NCBI GenBank assembly: GCA_963971285.1
Contig: OZ020246.1
Coordinates: 10,399,217-10,463,216, forward strand
Direction of reading: 5' to 3'
Source: Astropecten irregularis
Lineage: Eukaryota; Echinodermata; Asteroidea; Paxillosida; Astropectinidae
Length of the DNA stretch: 64,000 nucleotides
A program made the position numbers and the translations under genes. This document shows, one piece after another, positions 47,255 to 59,099 of the stretch. The first letter of the stretch is position 1. Each line of letters begins with the position of its first letter. The notes beneath the pieces are model-generated. The model was not told the DNA's origin, did no database searches, and worked only from the letters and a program-made list of their open reading frames with translations.

Positions 47255-47400
47255 AATAACATCAGGCTCATGATGATGACTAGAGCAGGCTAGTCGAAAC
47301 ATTTAGACCTAACCAGAAGTGCGACGAAATAAGAACTCGGCAAGTACGAACCTATTATTACATGGTATTAACGCAAACAGATCCACAATAATGATATTCT
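47255..47400 (+). repeat. Dispersed repeat carrying a hammerhead-like motif, copy 2
   Basis: Related to 3780-3930 over its length, with the same order of core and downstream words (AGAAGTGCGA, AAGTACGAAC, TTACATGGT, GCAAACAGATCCACA). It diverges by substitutions and small indels, so it is an old copy. Confidence 0.55.
47264..47310 (+). ncRNA. Decayed hammerhead-like motif, same family as 3793-3838
   Basis: Stem II is perfectly kept (GACTAG-AGCAGG-CTAGTC), followed by GAAAC. The first box has changed from CTGATGA to CATGATGA and the outer strands (AGGCT/AGACCT) pair less well, so activity is unlikely. Confidence 0.45.
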
Positions 47401-47444
47401 AACAAAATACCATCAGAAAAAACAACAACAATGTTATGAAATGC

Positions 47445-47680
47445 TTAAAGGTAGTATCATTCTTTGGTTTTTATCAAAGAAATAGAGATTCATGGGCAAA
47501 AATATCAAGACAGATACAGTAACAGTCATCTGTGAAAATTTCAGTCCCATACGGTGCCCACTTTTTTTGAGAAAACAGTGAAAACAGCCACAGTATTTTT
47601 TTAGTTTTTTTCTCTTTTATTTTTGATCTTTGAAAAGATCACAAAGATTTTCGGTCGTTGTTTTACTAATTTCAATATAA
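47445..47680 (-). mobile_element. TTAA-type MITE, family A, truncated reverse copy
   Basis: Begins TTAAAGGTAGTATCATTCTTTGGT and carries the reverse complements of the family A words, including TACAGTAACAGTCATCTGTG. It stops about 235 bases in, so one end is lost. Confidence 0.75.
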
Positions 47681-47699
47681 CAAACCTAAGTTGTGACGC

Positions 47700-49570
47700 G
47701 TCTTCTTTTCAGCTGAATGATAGCGAGGCAATACTATTTGAGCATTGAGGAAGACACGGTGTCTTATCTTTATTGTTCAAGCCAATACCATTAGAAGTTT
47801 CCGGTTTCAGTATAGTGAAGTACTGATTAGACCCCGATCACCTCCGTGATGGATATATGCTCAGAACCCATCATGTTTTAGCTTCACACTCATAATTTAT
47901 CCTCACACATCACATGCAGTGTGTCATCCCGGATAAACCTCGGTGCTAGTGATTTGCGTGCTTTGCGCCCTGAGCTCGGAGCATCTTGTCAGCTGGTGGT
48001 GCCTGGTACGGCTCAATTTGGATGCAGTACACTTGCCCAGAATATTGGAGACAAAATTATGATGAGTATCATTCATAGTTACGGACCAGAACTGACATTC
48101 ATGTATAACAGGAAGGTTTAAAATGTTGAATCTTCAGCGAAGTTTTGATATGATCTTGCTCAGTGCAAGAGTTCACCTTCAATGTAAAGGTATGCATGAT
48201 TGTACCATGGAGGTATAGTAACTACCTTCATGATTGTACGTTGTGATCTATTGGAGAAACCAGTCCCTCGTGTTGAAACAAGACTTATGGTATTTGTATA
48301 CATGGCAAGTGGGATTGAAATGCATGGGTGTCAGGCAGTTAATTCCTTCACAGGAAAGGACGCCAAAGTCTCATGGTGTGAAGAAAAAAGTCAGAATCTT
48401 GAAAACGGTTAGGCTAGGTAGGCCTGAAAGGGGAACCTAGTGCCTCCATCAATATGGTGAGGAGAAATTGGTCTCCCACACTGAATCAAGTCTGTATACA
48501 ATGCAATAAGACTGGAGGGAGTACCAAGTCATTAAGCAACTGATGTCTCTACTTGTAAACTTGGGAATGACTTGATCATACAAATAAGGCAAGATGGAAT
48601 ATCTACATCACATGTGATAAATACTTCCACCAATTGAGACAACAAGGTCCCATATCTGAAATAAGACTGGCGGTCTCATTACAGAACAGACAATTGAAAT
48701 TGTGTAACAAAAGCGAAGACAGCTCATTAATATTTAATACTGTGACAATCTTTGCAGAACTTTGATCGCTTCTCAGTGTTTGAGTTACAACTTGTATCAT
48801 GACATGAAGCCGCTACCGGAGCAGAGGCCATCTTGGTTGCTAAACGATTAGAAGCAGTCGATCGAATTGTAGAAGTTATAGAATTGAGATTAAGTTCACT
48901 AACATTCCCTTGAAGATTTCGTTTTGTGTAAAGGTTCGATCCAAGTTATATGTTACATAACTCAAATGCGCCTTATAAGAATTCATACTTCAATTTGTAC
49001 ATAGAGAATTTCAATTTAGGCCGCAGGTGAAAGCCGCGTTCAATATTGCTAATTCAGACGTTCAAACCAAGGCCTTTAACTGGCACGTATGTATCAGGGA
49101 TATGAATGCAGTCGAATATTGATCTAGAACAATTTTAATCAAAACTATCGTATTTGTTTTCAATGACTCAACATCTGCCGCAAGAATAGTCTTTCTCATC
49201 ACTCCAGCTACATCTATATAATAATTCGAGATCGAGTGAATTTTGTTATTTCTAAAAAGCGCAGGGACTGGTTCCTTGACTTATTATGAAAAATAAAATA
49301 AAAAAATGTTCGGCACAAGATGAAAACAATTGCGTGTTTTTTAATATTGCGGCGCTTCCAAACGAAAACAACGGCTGTCGGTGTGGACTGCAGGGGGCTG
49401 GGGGTAATTCAAGCCTGGGATTGGTATAGGCGCATGCATTTAGCAAGCTTTGGAGGAGGAAAAACCCTTGCAATTCTAGACCACGGGGAGCAAATATTGA
49501 TTCATTTGAAACTTATGGGTCCCAAAATTGCTGCAGTGCAGTACAGCTATAGTGTTTCTGCTTGTCTTAC
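47700..49570. other. No supported gene
   Basis: An 86-codon ATG frame at 49320-49580 starts MKTIACFLILRRFQTK and ends at a MITE border; it is unrecognized and lacks splice or promoter support. The rest is AT-rich. Confidence 0.35.
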
Positions 49571-49576
49571 AGGTCT

Positions 49577-49926
49577 TTAAATGTAGTATCATACTTTGGG
49601 AAGAAACCAAAAACAGAAATGTTCACAGATTTACGTATAACTTACAGGGTATGAAGATGATGGTGGTAGAAACATACCGTTAAAGTTGTTCCGTCTGAAA
49701 TGGTGCATTTATCCAGAAATTAGTAAAACTACGACCGAAAATCTGTTTGATCTTTTAAAAGATCAAAAATAGGAAATACTGTGGCCGTTTTTCACAATTT
49801 TCTCAAAAAGTGGGTACCGCATGGGACTAAAATTTTCGCAGATGACTGTAACTGTATTTTCCTTGGTATTTCTGCCCATGAATCTGTACTTCTTTGATAA
49901 AAACCAAAGCATGATATTACCTTTAA
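49577..49926 (+). mobile_element. TTAA-type MITE, family A, copy with both TTAA flanks
   Basis: TTAA at 49577-49580 precedes ATGTAGTATCATACTTTGGG; the right end GCATGATATTACCT is followed by TTAA. The interior matches copies 1 and 2. The TTAA on both sides supports TTAA target duplication. Confidence 0.8.
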
Positions 49927-50639
49927 GAATGGTATATTAGATTAGTTTAACGGCCTGGTTTTCAAAGTTATTTTTACAATCAATTACATGATACATCGAT
50001 AGTATAAATCTCTTGCAGCCATTTTCAGACCAAAGTGGGTATCCCTTTCTGAACATTAAGTGCTTCAAACAGTCAATCATCATATCAATGAATCAATGAA
50101 GCCCCTATCAATTATAGCGTACTGTGTGTACATGCAATGATCACACAGACGGGTCTGCATCTCAAATACCTCCAAAGATGATTACTCGTAAACTTTGTTC
50201 TCAGCGATACGAGACATTTTCATCACTCTCAAAATGTCACCAGTCTGGGTCTCACCATAAAGGGTTGGGGGTTCGGAGGTGAAACTACTAAATTAACCAC
50301 AGGCCGTACCGCTATACTTATCACATGAATCTTCAACCAAGCCTACGTCAGACGTCAGACGGTTTTTTACATCCCATGAGTCTTTGCGAAACTTTCACCG
50401 ACCAATTGCGATGTCGGAAATTCCCACGGAGGCAAGAGATTTTATACACTGTCATCTCCCTACTTGTGGAACATGCACACTCCTGACCAAAACGATGGCG
50501 ACACATTATCCACACACAAACAAAATTTTCACACGATGATACCGGATGGTATACGATTTTGAACACTTTTAGTACAAGAACAAAGTAGGTAAATGCCATT
50601 ACTTTCTTAACTCACTCCTGGTATAAACCTACTTTTATA

Positions 50640-51193
50640 TTAAAGGGTTCCTGTAGTGCTTTTTTCAGTCAGGTTATTTGACTGCCTTCCTACAGAGAAT
50701 ATACTGACAGATAATGAATGGCAAGTCTTATTTTGGTTTCAAACCAACATTTGGTTTTCATTTGAATGGCTTTGCAAAATGGGGGATTTTCATGCATGCT
50801 CATGTGGGGAACCAACAGCAAAAGTATAGTGAAAAAACCTAAAAAAAAAAAATAGGGGGCAAACATGCCCCACACACATGGTTTAGCAAGCAAATTACAC
50901 CACCAGTTGAGAGAAAGGAACATATAAGGCACAATAAAACCCATTGATGAGGAAAAGGTCTGTCAGAAAACCTATAAAACAACCCCAACTTTTCGTGGAC
51001 AAATCAATTGGATTACTGCTCTCAGTTACCCAGATGACATCACAGTTTTGCTCATGAATATGGAAATTATAATTTGCATACAAACCAAAAACTGAAACAG
51101 TGTGAGGAAGTGGGTAAAATCACAGGCCCCATAAAACAGTTGCTTTTTGGCACATGTTCAAGCCATAATATTCCTATTGCAGAGATCCTTTAG
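50640..51193 (+). mobile_element. Possible larger TTAA-type element
   Basis: TTAAAGGGTTCCTGTAGTG at the left and CTATTGCAGAGATCCTTTAG at the right are imperfect inverted repeats. The right TTAA is changed to TTAG. The interior of about 550 bases is non-coding. Support is weaker than for families A and B because only one copy is present. Confidence 0.35.
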
Positions 51194-51525
51194 CAATCAT
51201 CTATATAGCACCAGCAGGCAAAGCCTTGAAACTCATAGCTGACAGCAGTAAAACAATTCGTTGTGGTCAAGATATCTCTTGTCCGTTAATTAAACTACCT
51301 CCATGATGTGATAAGCATTGCTGAAGTTGAGATAGTCAGATATCAGAGAGACCACACACGTCTTCCTCATACCACAGAGGCAATTCCATAGAGCTAGGAA
51401 CAGGGCAATTCTGACCGATCGCGAACGACATGACAATATTTCTGTTGATTTCGTTTTACGAGAATTATGACAACTGCTCGAGTAAAGGCCTATTTGGTAT
51501 ACGACATAAAACAATAAGCTTTTCT

Positions 51526-51889
51526 TTAAAGGCAATATCATACTTTGGTTTTTGTCAAAGAAAAACAGATTCATGGGCAAAAATATCGAGTAAGATACAG
51601 TAACAGTCATCTGTGAAAATGTCAGTCCCATACGGTGCCCACTTTAAGAGAAAACAGTGAAAAACGCCCACAGTATTTATTTTTTATATATTTTCTCTTA
51701 TTTTTGATCTTTTTAAAGATCCAAAATAATGTTGGTCATTGTTTTTACTCTTTTCTTGATAAATACAGCATTTCAGGCAGAAACGTTGTAACGGTATATG
51801 TTTCTACCATCATCATCTTCATACCCTGTAAGTTATAGGTGAATCTTTGAAGATTTCTGTTTCGTATCAAAATATGATACTACCTTTAA
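51526..51889 (-). mobile_element. TTAA-type MITE, family A, reverse full-length copy
   Basis: Begins TTAAAGGCAATATCATACTTTGGT and ends ATATGATACTACCTTTAA, with TTAA at both ends. The interior is the reverse complement of the other copies (CATCATCTTCATACCCTGTA and TACAGTAACAGTCATCTGTG). Confidence 0.85.
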
Positions 51890-51899
51890 CAAACAAATT

Positions 51900-54190
51900 T
51901 ATGAGGAAAAGATTTCTTCAACTTTCGTCATCACTTTTTTTAAACAGTCTGCAAAGCGTCACGCGTCGGGTATGGTATAACATTACTACGTTTTTTATGG
52001 GGGGGGGAAATAGCAAAAGTATTTTGTGTCCTCCTTTTTGTGTGAGTTGTTGACGTGTGTTAGATGAACAAGATTGATCAATCTTCTGGTGATTAATTGG
52101 CCTCTTGACAAGTTTAATAAACTGTTTATCAACACAGCTGACCGTTTTGGTATGCGCAGGCTCTGGCTGCATGGACTAGCCAACGTCAAACTAACCACAG
52201 TAAAAAATACCGGCGGTGACGTCACGGACGTCACAACAAGACTGCATGAGAAAGGGAGCGTTCCACAGGGGGAGGGGCTAAGTTGGGGGAGGTGGCTCTC
52301 TGATTTGGTAGATAAATGATGGAAGAGGTAGAGTGTTGATAAACACGAGAGATGGGAATTAAATTTTGTTTAGGGGACAAAAACTGAAATACAGATAATA
52401 TCAGTCCATTGTGACGTCATGATAAAAAGGCCTGCGTGGGACGGTGGGACAAACACATGATAAATTGCATTCGTGCCATCTTTGGTATTCTGCAGTGGAA
52501 ATAGATGGACTGTTTGATTTGCACAAATTCAGATAGATGGACATTCCAAGGCATTATGGCGACAGGAGGACAAGACTAGTATTTATGGGAGGGCACAACA
52601 CCGATATAGCAGATACAACAATGCTGATGAATTAACAGACAATATGACGCAACCACCAAATGACAGACTTTAATCTTTGAGTGGACACATTGGGGAGGGG
52701 TTGGGGCGAAATCTTTGAGAGGCCGTGACTAGTAGGTCACGTGAAAACTGGCAAATAGACAAACGACCTGACAACATACGGCTTTACCATGCAGGCTCGT
52801 GTAGGCATATACTACATAATGTACTAATTCCACAGCATTTAAACAAGTTTACAGATTTGAGAAAGCCAAGTGACTTCTTAATAATAGGGTGACATTGTTG
52901 GGATGACTTACCCCTTGTTGGCGGTTGGTGCAGTTCTGTCCCACAGTTCTTGGAGTGATTCTGATGTCACGATGTGTCGACCTTCAGCGGTGGCTATAGC
53001 TTCTCCGACCATGCTCTGGCCATCATCTTAATGGACGACCCATCTTCTTCTTCATCCACTGTATTACATGTGAAGAAATAAACATACAATTGTATAACCG
53101 TTAATTTTATGTACACCGACTCATCCTTTTCAGAAAGCTTCAGTGCGCGTGCCTTTTACAATTGTCGGTATACAATCATGGAGCACGGCAAGGAATCTTG
53201 ATAATATACAATAAGCTATTATGCACTTATTCTGGGCACTCCCATTTATCGGAACAATGGAGTTAAGAATGTGTGAACGGAATTTGAAGAGGGGTCGATG
53301 TCTTAATACCAGTCTATTTATAGAGTTAAAGATGTCAAAATGATTACATCATCACTATACAGAATCGCCTTTGAATCAGTTTGTTCGTCCGTCAGTCTGT
53401 CGCAACTGCATTTGTCTTTGCGTCTTTGTTTTTGTAGTATAATGCCACTTAGTCATTTTCGAGAGGGACAAAAATCACGAAATAAAAATTATCTTTTCTC
53501 AATAAGCATATGGCAGTTTTGCCGATGAGGGATAATAATATTGTATGATCGTTTTCCTTAAATGTTGAAGAGCAATGCGTCTCATTTCTGATGAGAAATA
53601 TCTCAAGGTTCCCAGATCCCAATTGCTAGTTATAATAGCCTATTATTGGTACTATAATCCTAATTTCAAATTGATAGAGACCTATATCTATATCAACATA
53701 GTACGTGAACAAACACTAGGATGTAATTAGTGCATGTTACTGTTTACGCCTGGATGATGGCAACTGCACAGTTCGATCGAAATATAAGAAACGTGCGTGA
53801 GCACAAGAGAACCGACACTAGTACTAATTGCCTTTTAATCATATCGTACGGTTATTGATTTCAGCACATCTGTTGCAAGAGGCTAAGTTTGTTTAACGAC
53901 GGGGCGTCAAGGATTGCTCAGTAAAGAAAGAAAAAATCATAATAATCATAATGATAAAAAGGACAAACACGATATATTAAGTACGGGGAGACATGACTGC
54001 TGAAGCGTATAACTTTCATAATTTTTGGGAGGGTGGAGAGTAAGGGCCTGTATCTATATCGATTGAAATCTGTGTTTGAAAGGCATGGTCATTTGTTTTC
54101 TTTCCTGCGTTTAACTGAAAATAAAAAGCCGAAGTTTTTAATTAAAAGTGGATTTAATATCATTGGCCAGGTTGGTATTTCAAGGAAAGA
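51900..54190. other. No supported gene
   Basis: Short frames only. A G run lies near 52000. TGACGTCACGGACGTCAC at about 52218-52235 contains CRE-type TGACGTCA palindromes. No exon is supportable. Confidence 0.4.
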
Positions 54191-54201
54191 CAGCGTCTTT
54201 G

Positions 54202-54550
54202 CAATGGGAGACTTTGGAGAACGGTGGGGCCAATTTCACGGCGCTGCTAAGCACAACAATTTGCTTAGCACAAAAATGTCTTACCCAGTAAAACAAACAA
54301 ACATTTCATTTGATGTTCATGGTCAGTCAACAACAGCCAAAGAACAATCACAAGCGATACATTTTTTTAAAATTAAGACTGAAATGTCATGCTTAGCAAA
54401 TTTTTGTGCTAAGCAGCGCCGTGAAATTGGCCCCAGATCTTCAAGTTAACAGCGCACGCGCACACAATTGTGAGCATGCGCGCGTTGTTTTGCGCTTGAG
54501 CGCGCGTGCGCTGTTGACTAGAAGACCGGTCCCTCCTAAGTCTCCCATTG
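54202..54550 (+). mobile_element. Inverted-repeat MITE, family C, split by an insertion
   Basis: Outer ends CAATGGGAGACTTTGGAGAA and the inverse CCTAAGTCTCCCATTG match the solo copy at 62299-62420. The interior, rich in alternating GC and GT, lies at 54450-54520. The element is interrupted at 54226-54434 by family D. The host copy is otherwise about 140 bases, close to the solo element. Confidence 0.75.
54226..54434 (+). mobile_element. Long-inverted-repeat element, family D, nested in family C
   Basis: GGGGCCAATTTCACGGCGCT at the left is the exact inverse of the right end (AGCGCCGTGAAATTGGCCCC). The inverted arms continue through GCTAAGCAC and TTTGCTTAGCA motifs toward the centre. About 209 bases, non-coding; the 138-codon frame across it is an artefact. 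Related GCTTAGCAGAAA words occur near 33582 and 43190. Confidence 0.8.
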
Positions 54551-54771
54551 TCTAGATTTGCCATGGAAGTGCCTTTTTTGTTCTTTAATCTTATAACAAT
54601 CCGCCCTTGAATTCATTATGAAACTTGGCAGCAGCTATCTGAAACCTTAAATAGGCCTTTCGATTTGTTTGGTTGGGGATTATAGGTACTTCCCCTCGCG
54701 GTTCACCAGCCCATCATCAGCCTTTGGTTTCAGTTTAGCTGCAGTAATTGAAAGTTGTTTCTTTGTTTCAG

Positions 54772-54832
54772 TCCTTCTATCTCTCTCTATCTCTTTTCCT
54801 GCGCACAACCCTGGTTCTGATTCAAACACAAG
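54772..54832 (+). CDS. Possible small exon
   Basis: A strong acceptor (GTTGTTTCTTTGTTTCAG) and donor (CAAG|GTAACT) enclose 61 bases. Two frames are open: SFYLSLSLFLRTTLVLIQTQ, or LLSLSISFPAHNPGSDSNTR in another phase. The segment is itself C/T-rich, so a pseudo-exon is plausible. Confidence 0.2.
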
Positions 54833-55659
54833 GTAACTCATGATAACAAAAAACGATAGTGCAATAGTAGTTCACACTTTATTGATACAGAGGACTGCTT
54901 AAACTAGGAGGAACTTCCGCTCTGTCAGTTAGATTTGTCCATCTTTAAGGTTAAAACTGTGTCACTGAAAACCTGAAAATCCTGACAAATCGCTTTGAAG
55001 GACATTTTACTATCTAACCCCATAAAATTGTCCCATCATAATTGATTGATATATTTATATTGAACAAAGATGTAATTTTGCTAAACCAATGTTGAGTTTC
55101 AATCTTCGTTCTTCATGAGTTGTGGACGATATTACTGAACTTTAAGTCTAATATTTTATGAAGATCATGCCAAGTTTCAACCAGCCGAGTATTAAACAAC
55201 GTGTATTCACCCCGTGTTTGTTTTGGCCGTGACTGTGGGACGGGTGAGAGTGTATTACTGTTCCTTATACATGTGTAATTGCCAACAAAAATAGTGGATT
55301 TGATCATCGGAAGATTTGGGCTTATTATGTCGGATGTCAAAGAATTATTATTTTAACCGCGAGAATTACTATTGATATCACAATGATCAAATCGAATGAA
55401 AAGTACAGGCAAATAAGGGAGAAAAGGGAAAAGAAGAGGAAACTGGCAGAAAAAAAAATTGTGATATTTTTGAGAAGCTACACCGCGTGCATGACGGCGG
55501 TGCTAATATTGAGACCACGACAGAGCATATTGAGAGTACCATTATGTCATTGTGGTAAACGGAAAAAAGAGTATAACAGATAAACTTCTCATAATGTTTA
55601 ATGTATCCGTCTCTGTGTAGACGCGAAGAATTTTGTTCATCTTATTCGATATTATTCGA

Positions 55660-56690
55660 GTATGCAAGTATGCAAACAAGGGGAACAAGCATGCAAGTAT
55701 GCAAGCAAGGGAGCAAGCATGCATGTATGCAAGCAAGGGAGCAAGCATGCATGTATGCAAGCAAGGGGAACAAGCATGCATGTATGCAAGCAAGGGGAAC
55801 AAGCATGCAAGTATGCAAGCAAGGGGAGCAAGCATGCATGTATGCAAGCAAGGGGAACAAGCATGCAAGTATGCAAACAAGGGGAACAAGCATGCAAGTA
55901 TGCAAGCAAGGGAGCAAGCATGCATGTATGCAAGCAAGGGGAGCAAGCATGCAAGTATGCAAGCAAGGGAGCAAGCATGCATGTATGCAAGCAAGGGGAG
56001 CAAGCATGCATGTATGCAAGCAAGGGGAGCAAGCATGCATGTATGCAAGCAAGGGGAGCAAGCATGCAAGTATGCAAGCAAGGGAGCAAGCATGCATGTA
56101 TGCAAGCAAGGGGAGCAAGCATGCATGTATGCAAGCAAGGGGAGCAAGCATGCATGTATGCAAGCAAGGGGAGCAAGCATGCATGTATGCAAGCAATGGG
56201 AGCAAGCATGCATGTATGCAAGCAAGGGGAGCAAGCATGCATGTATGCAAGCAAGGGGAGCAAGCATGCATGTATGCAAGCAAGGGGAGCAAGCATGCAA
56301 GTATGCAAGCAAGGGAGCAAGCATGCATGTATGCAAGCAAGGGGAGCAAGCATGCATGTATGCAAGCAAGGGGTGCAAGCATGCATGTAGGCAAGCAAGG
56401 GGAACAAGCATGCAAGTATGCAAGCAAGGGAGCAAGCATGTATGTATGCAAGCAAGGGGAGCAAGCATGCATGTATGCAAGCAAGGGGAGCAAGCATGCA
56501 TGTATGCAAGCAAGGGGAGCAAGCATGCATGTATGCAAACAAGGGGAACAAGCATGCAATTATGCAAGCAAGGGAGCAAGCATGCATGTATGCAAGCAAG
56601 GGGAGCAAGCATGCATGTATGCAAGCAAGGGGAGCAAGCATGCATGTACGCAAGCAAGGGGAACAAGCATGCAAGTATGCAAGCAAGCAA
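55660..56690 (+). repeat. 28/29-bp minisatellite
   Basis: About 35 units built on ATGCATGTATGCAAGCAAGG followed by GGAGCAAGC. Variants are ATGCAAGT for ATGCATGT, GGGAGC (28 bp) for GGGGAGC (29 bp), GAACAAG for GAGCAAG, and AAACAAGG. The 28-bp form almost always follows an ATGCAAGT head, so variants are linked and repeat in blocks. Each unit has the palindrome CATGCATG. Because 28 and 29 are not multiples of three, all six frames stay open, giving artefact frames of up to 401 codons. Confidence 0.95.
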
Positions 56691-56926
56691 ATCAATAAGC
56701 AGTTTTCAACCGATCAAATCCACAAAAGCGTACTTGGCACATAAGAAAGACACCCTTTCAGAGAAACCTACAAAAAAAGACTATGTTGAGAACTCACAAG
56801 TGCCCCAAACTCGTCAATTTCTGCCCGTGCTCTTTTGATTGAACCATTATAAAATGTCTGTCATGTTCATGGGTTGTAGGATACATCAGAAGTAGTTAAC
56901 ATCAAGTGACACACTTGTACTTTCAG

Positions 56927-57022
56927 GTGTCAACATACTACACCAGGCTATCTATCAAGGGAGCCACATACGAAAAGGGAGGAAAGAAGAGAGAAGGGAG
57001 GAAGAAATTAGAATTCTTGTGA
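56927..57022 (+). CDS. Possible terminal exon, unrecognized
   Basis: An acceptor, ACACTTGTACTTTCAG, opens 31 codons and a TGA in phase 0. The peptide starts VSTYYTRLSIKGATYEKGG and ends in a basic run, KKREGRKKLEFL. Protein-like, but short and without homology I can name; the basic part coincides with a purine-rich tract. Confidence 0.2.
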   Translation: MSTYYTRLSIKGATYEKGGKKREGRKKLEFL

Positions 57023-57029
57023 ACAAGCC

Positions 57030-58990
57030 CTTTGGCCTAAGCCATCAGACTTTTAGCTGTCGACCACACACAAGTTGGTGCTGCACTTTTTTTTTATCGA
57101 GAGCTATTATTGCTGCGCAGAGTGAGAAAAGGCCTTAGGCATTGATGCTGGGGTATAACTACTGCTATCTCCGATGACAGCAGCGTACAACCACGGACCT
57201 CTCACCCCGATGATCCTGGCTCGATCCCCCCACGCCGTGCTCCATTATCACCAGCACACGATATTACTTAGGGGAGGAGTATGCCCCTTGTACATGATGA
57301 AAAGTACACCCTAGGTGGCGCTTTCATCTACTCTGAATACGCAGATACAAAAAGACACGGAGAACCGAAATTAGAATTTGTTTGCCATTTTATGAGTATT
57401 AAATTCTGTATTGAATGCAATGTGAAAGCTTGAGTCCGTCTTATGCAATGCAATGCATGAGTGTGTGTTGTTAAACTGCTGTGATCTTTACATAGCCACA
57501 ATTTGGTTCACACGGATCCTAACCTAGTTCAGTGACCCGGGTCACTTTCACTGGATCCTCTCCCTCCAACGGGTCAGTTTGTTTCACACGGATATCTGGA
57601 TCACAACCAATGATCCTGCCTTGGTCCGCCCCACGGCCACCCCGCTTACTGGATGGTATAGCCATGGTAGCAAACAAGCAGTTGGGTCAGTAATCGGGTA
57701 ATGGATCAGTGTGGTACAACAAAATAAGTCTGACGTGAAATCAAAGATGGCGTCCGGATTCTGGTCAGGATCCTGTGAGAAACAATTGGGCCTTGCGGAC
57801 TGATCCACTCACAAACAAAATATGGAATCGATTCCGACTCGTAGCCTTCGAGATAGGTCCTTCTAGGAGTGAAAAAACATCAGGGCTTAGAGTGACTGAA
57901 ATGACGAAATAAAACACGCATGTAGGCCTACACCCCAAAAAGGCCAACATGGAAAGCATATCTAAAACAATTTCAATCTTGGTTGAAACATGGAGGAAGT
58001 AGGGAAGTACAATGAGTGTTTATCTTCGAAGCTACAATTTTGATTCCTTCCTTGTTTTTGTTTGTTTGTTTGTTGTTGTGTCGTTGTTGTGTCGTTTTTG
58101 TTACTTGGTAACAATATTGGGTATAATCAATTCATCTACAATGATGAAATTCATTGACCTATTGATTGGATATAATAGTTCCGACTACCTTGGGCCAAAA
58201 TTAATTCTTGATCCCCCCTTTTCCTCCCCATTTTATGACTAAAATTATTAATTGGTGTCAATCCTTGACAGCTCCCAGCTGTTAGGACTCTTCAGGTTCG
58301 GATGTATTTCATACGATATTTTCTCCTATCAGATGAGCCAACCTCCCGACCTCTTCGGAACCACGACTAGCGCTTGCTAGGCTCTTGGTCCGAGTTTAGC
58401 CCGAGGGGCCCAAGGGGGGCTTCAACGTTGCAGACTGAAACGAGGACACGACGCGTTGTTGGCACGAAGGGGGGGGGGGGGGGGAGGTTGTGATGGGGAG
58501 GACAAGGGGGGAAGTTTTCTCTCCTCGCTGAGAAACTCGGGGTCGTGTAGGTAGCTCGGGGCGACAACACGCCGTGTGCTGCCTTATTCTTAGGCCTACA
58601 CCTGTCGACAAAGGTAACCCCACCTATTGTTCCGATGATAGCCGCGGCGTGCCCGTGGGAACACCGGGCCAGCCAAGGTGATGAAATGAACGGGGGGAGG
58701 AAGACGAGTCAGGCGCGGGCTAAAACGGGGCAAGTGGCTGGCCAGTATCCCCGGGGTCCCCTGTGCATCGCGTGCATGGATCCGTGGATCACAAACCAGG
58801 ACAATCTTCCGAAGGTGGGGGAGTTTTTCATCTCTGATTCCCCCGGTGACTGACTGCCAGTTCACGGTACGACTTAAACAAAGCAACATCATTCTGCGGC
58901 CTGATCATTCATGACCGGGGCATGAAGAAGATAGACAGACATTTCCACAATCGAGAAAAACATAATCATCAACCTTTCGTGTTGCAAACG
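57030..58990. other. No supported gene; CpG-rich patch
   Basis: 57480-57790 has repeated GGATCC/GGATCA words. 58370-58860 is CpG-rich with a G run at about 58468-58485; frames on both strands there are proline- or arginine-rich and unrecognized. A CTCF-like site at 57309 is listed separately. Confidence 0.35.
57309..57325 (+). promoter_or_regulatory. CTCF-like motif
   Basis: CCCTAGGTGGCGCTTTC fits the core AGGTGGCGCT, in the same orientation as the other candidates. Confidence 0.3.
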
Positions 58991-59029
58991 GTCAATCAAT
59001 GTTATAGACTGACCAGCAAGTAAGTTGTG

Positions 59030-59092
59030 ACTGAACCAGGATTCGAACCGGAAACACCACGACCTTAAGACAGCCTGTCTAATGATGTAACA
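59030..59092 (-). repeat. tRNA-derived sequence
   Basis: The minus strand has GTTACATCATTAGACAGG (A-box-like region), an anticodon-arm-like CTGTCTTAAGG, and CCGGTTCGAATCCTGG, a perfect B box with a pairing T stem. The outer stem does not pair, so it is a pseudo-tRNA or SINE head, perhaps of leucine type. Confidence 0.45.
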
Positions 59093-59099
59093 CACTCTC

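Noticed and set aside
49320-49580. 86-codon ATG frame
   Set aside because: Ends at the border of a MITE and has no supporting signals.
54033-54449. 138-codon plus-strand frame
   Set aside because: Runs across nested inverted-repeat elements; no splice or domain support.
55542-56838. Reading frames of 242-401 codons on both strands
   Set aside because: They are open only because the 28/29-bp tandem unit lacks stops in all frames; the peptides are simple repeats with no other support.
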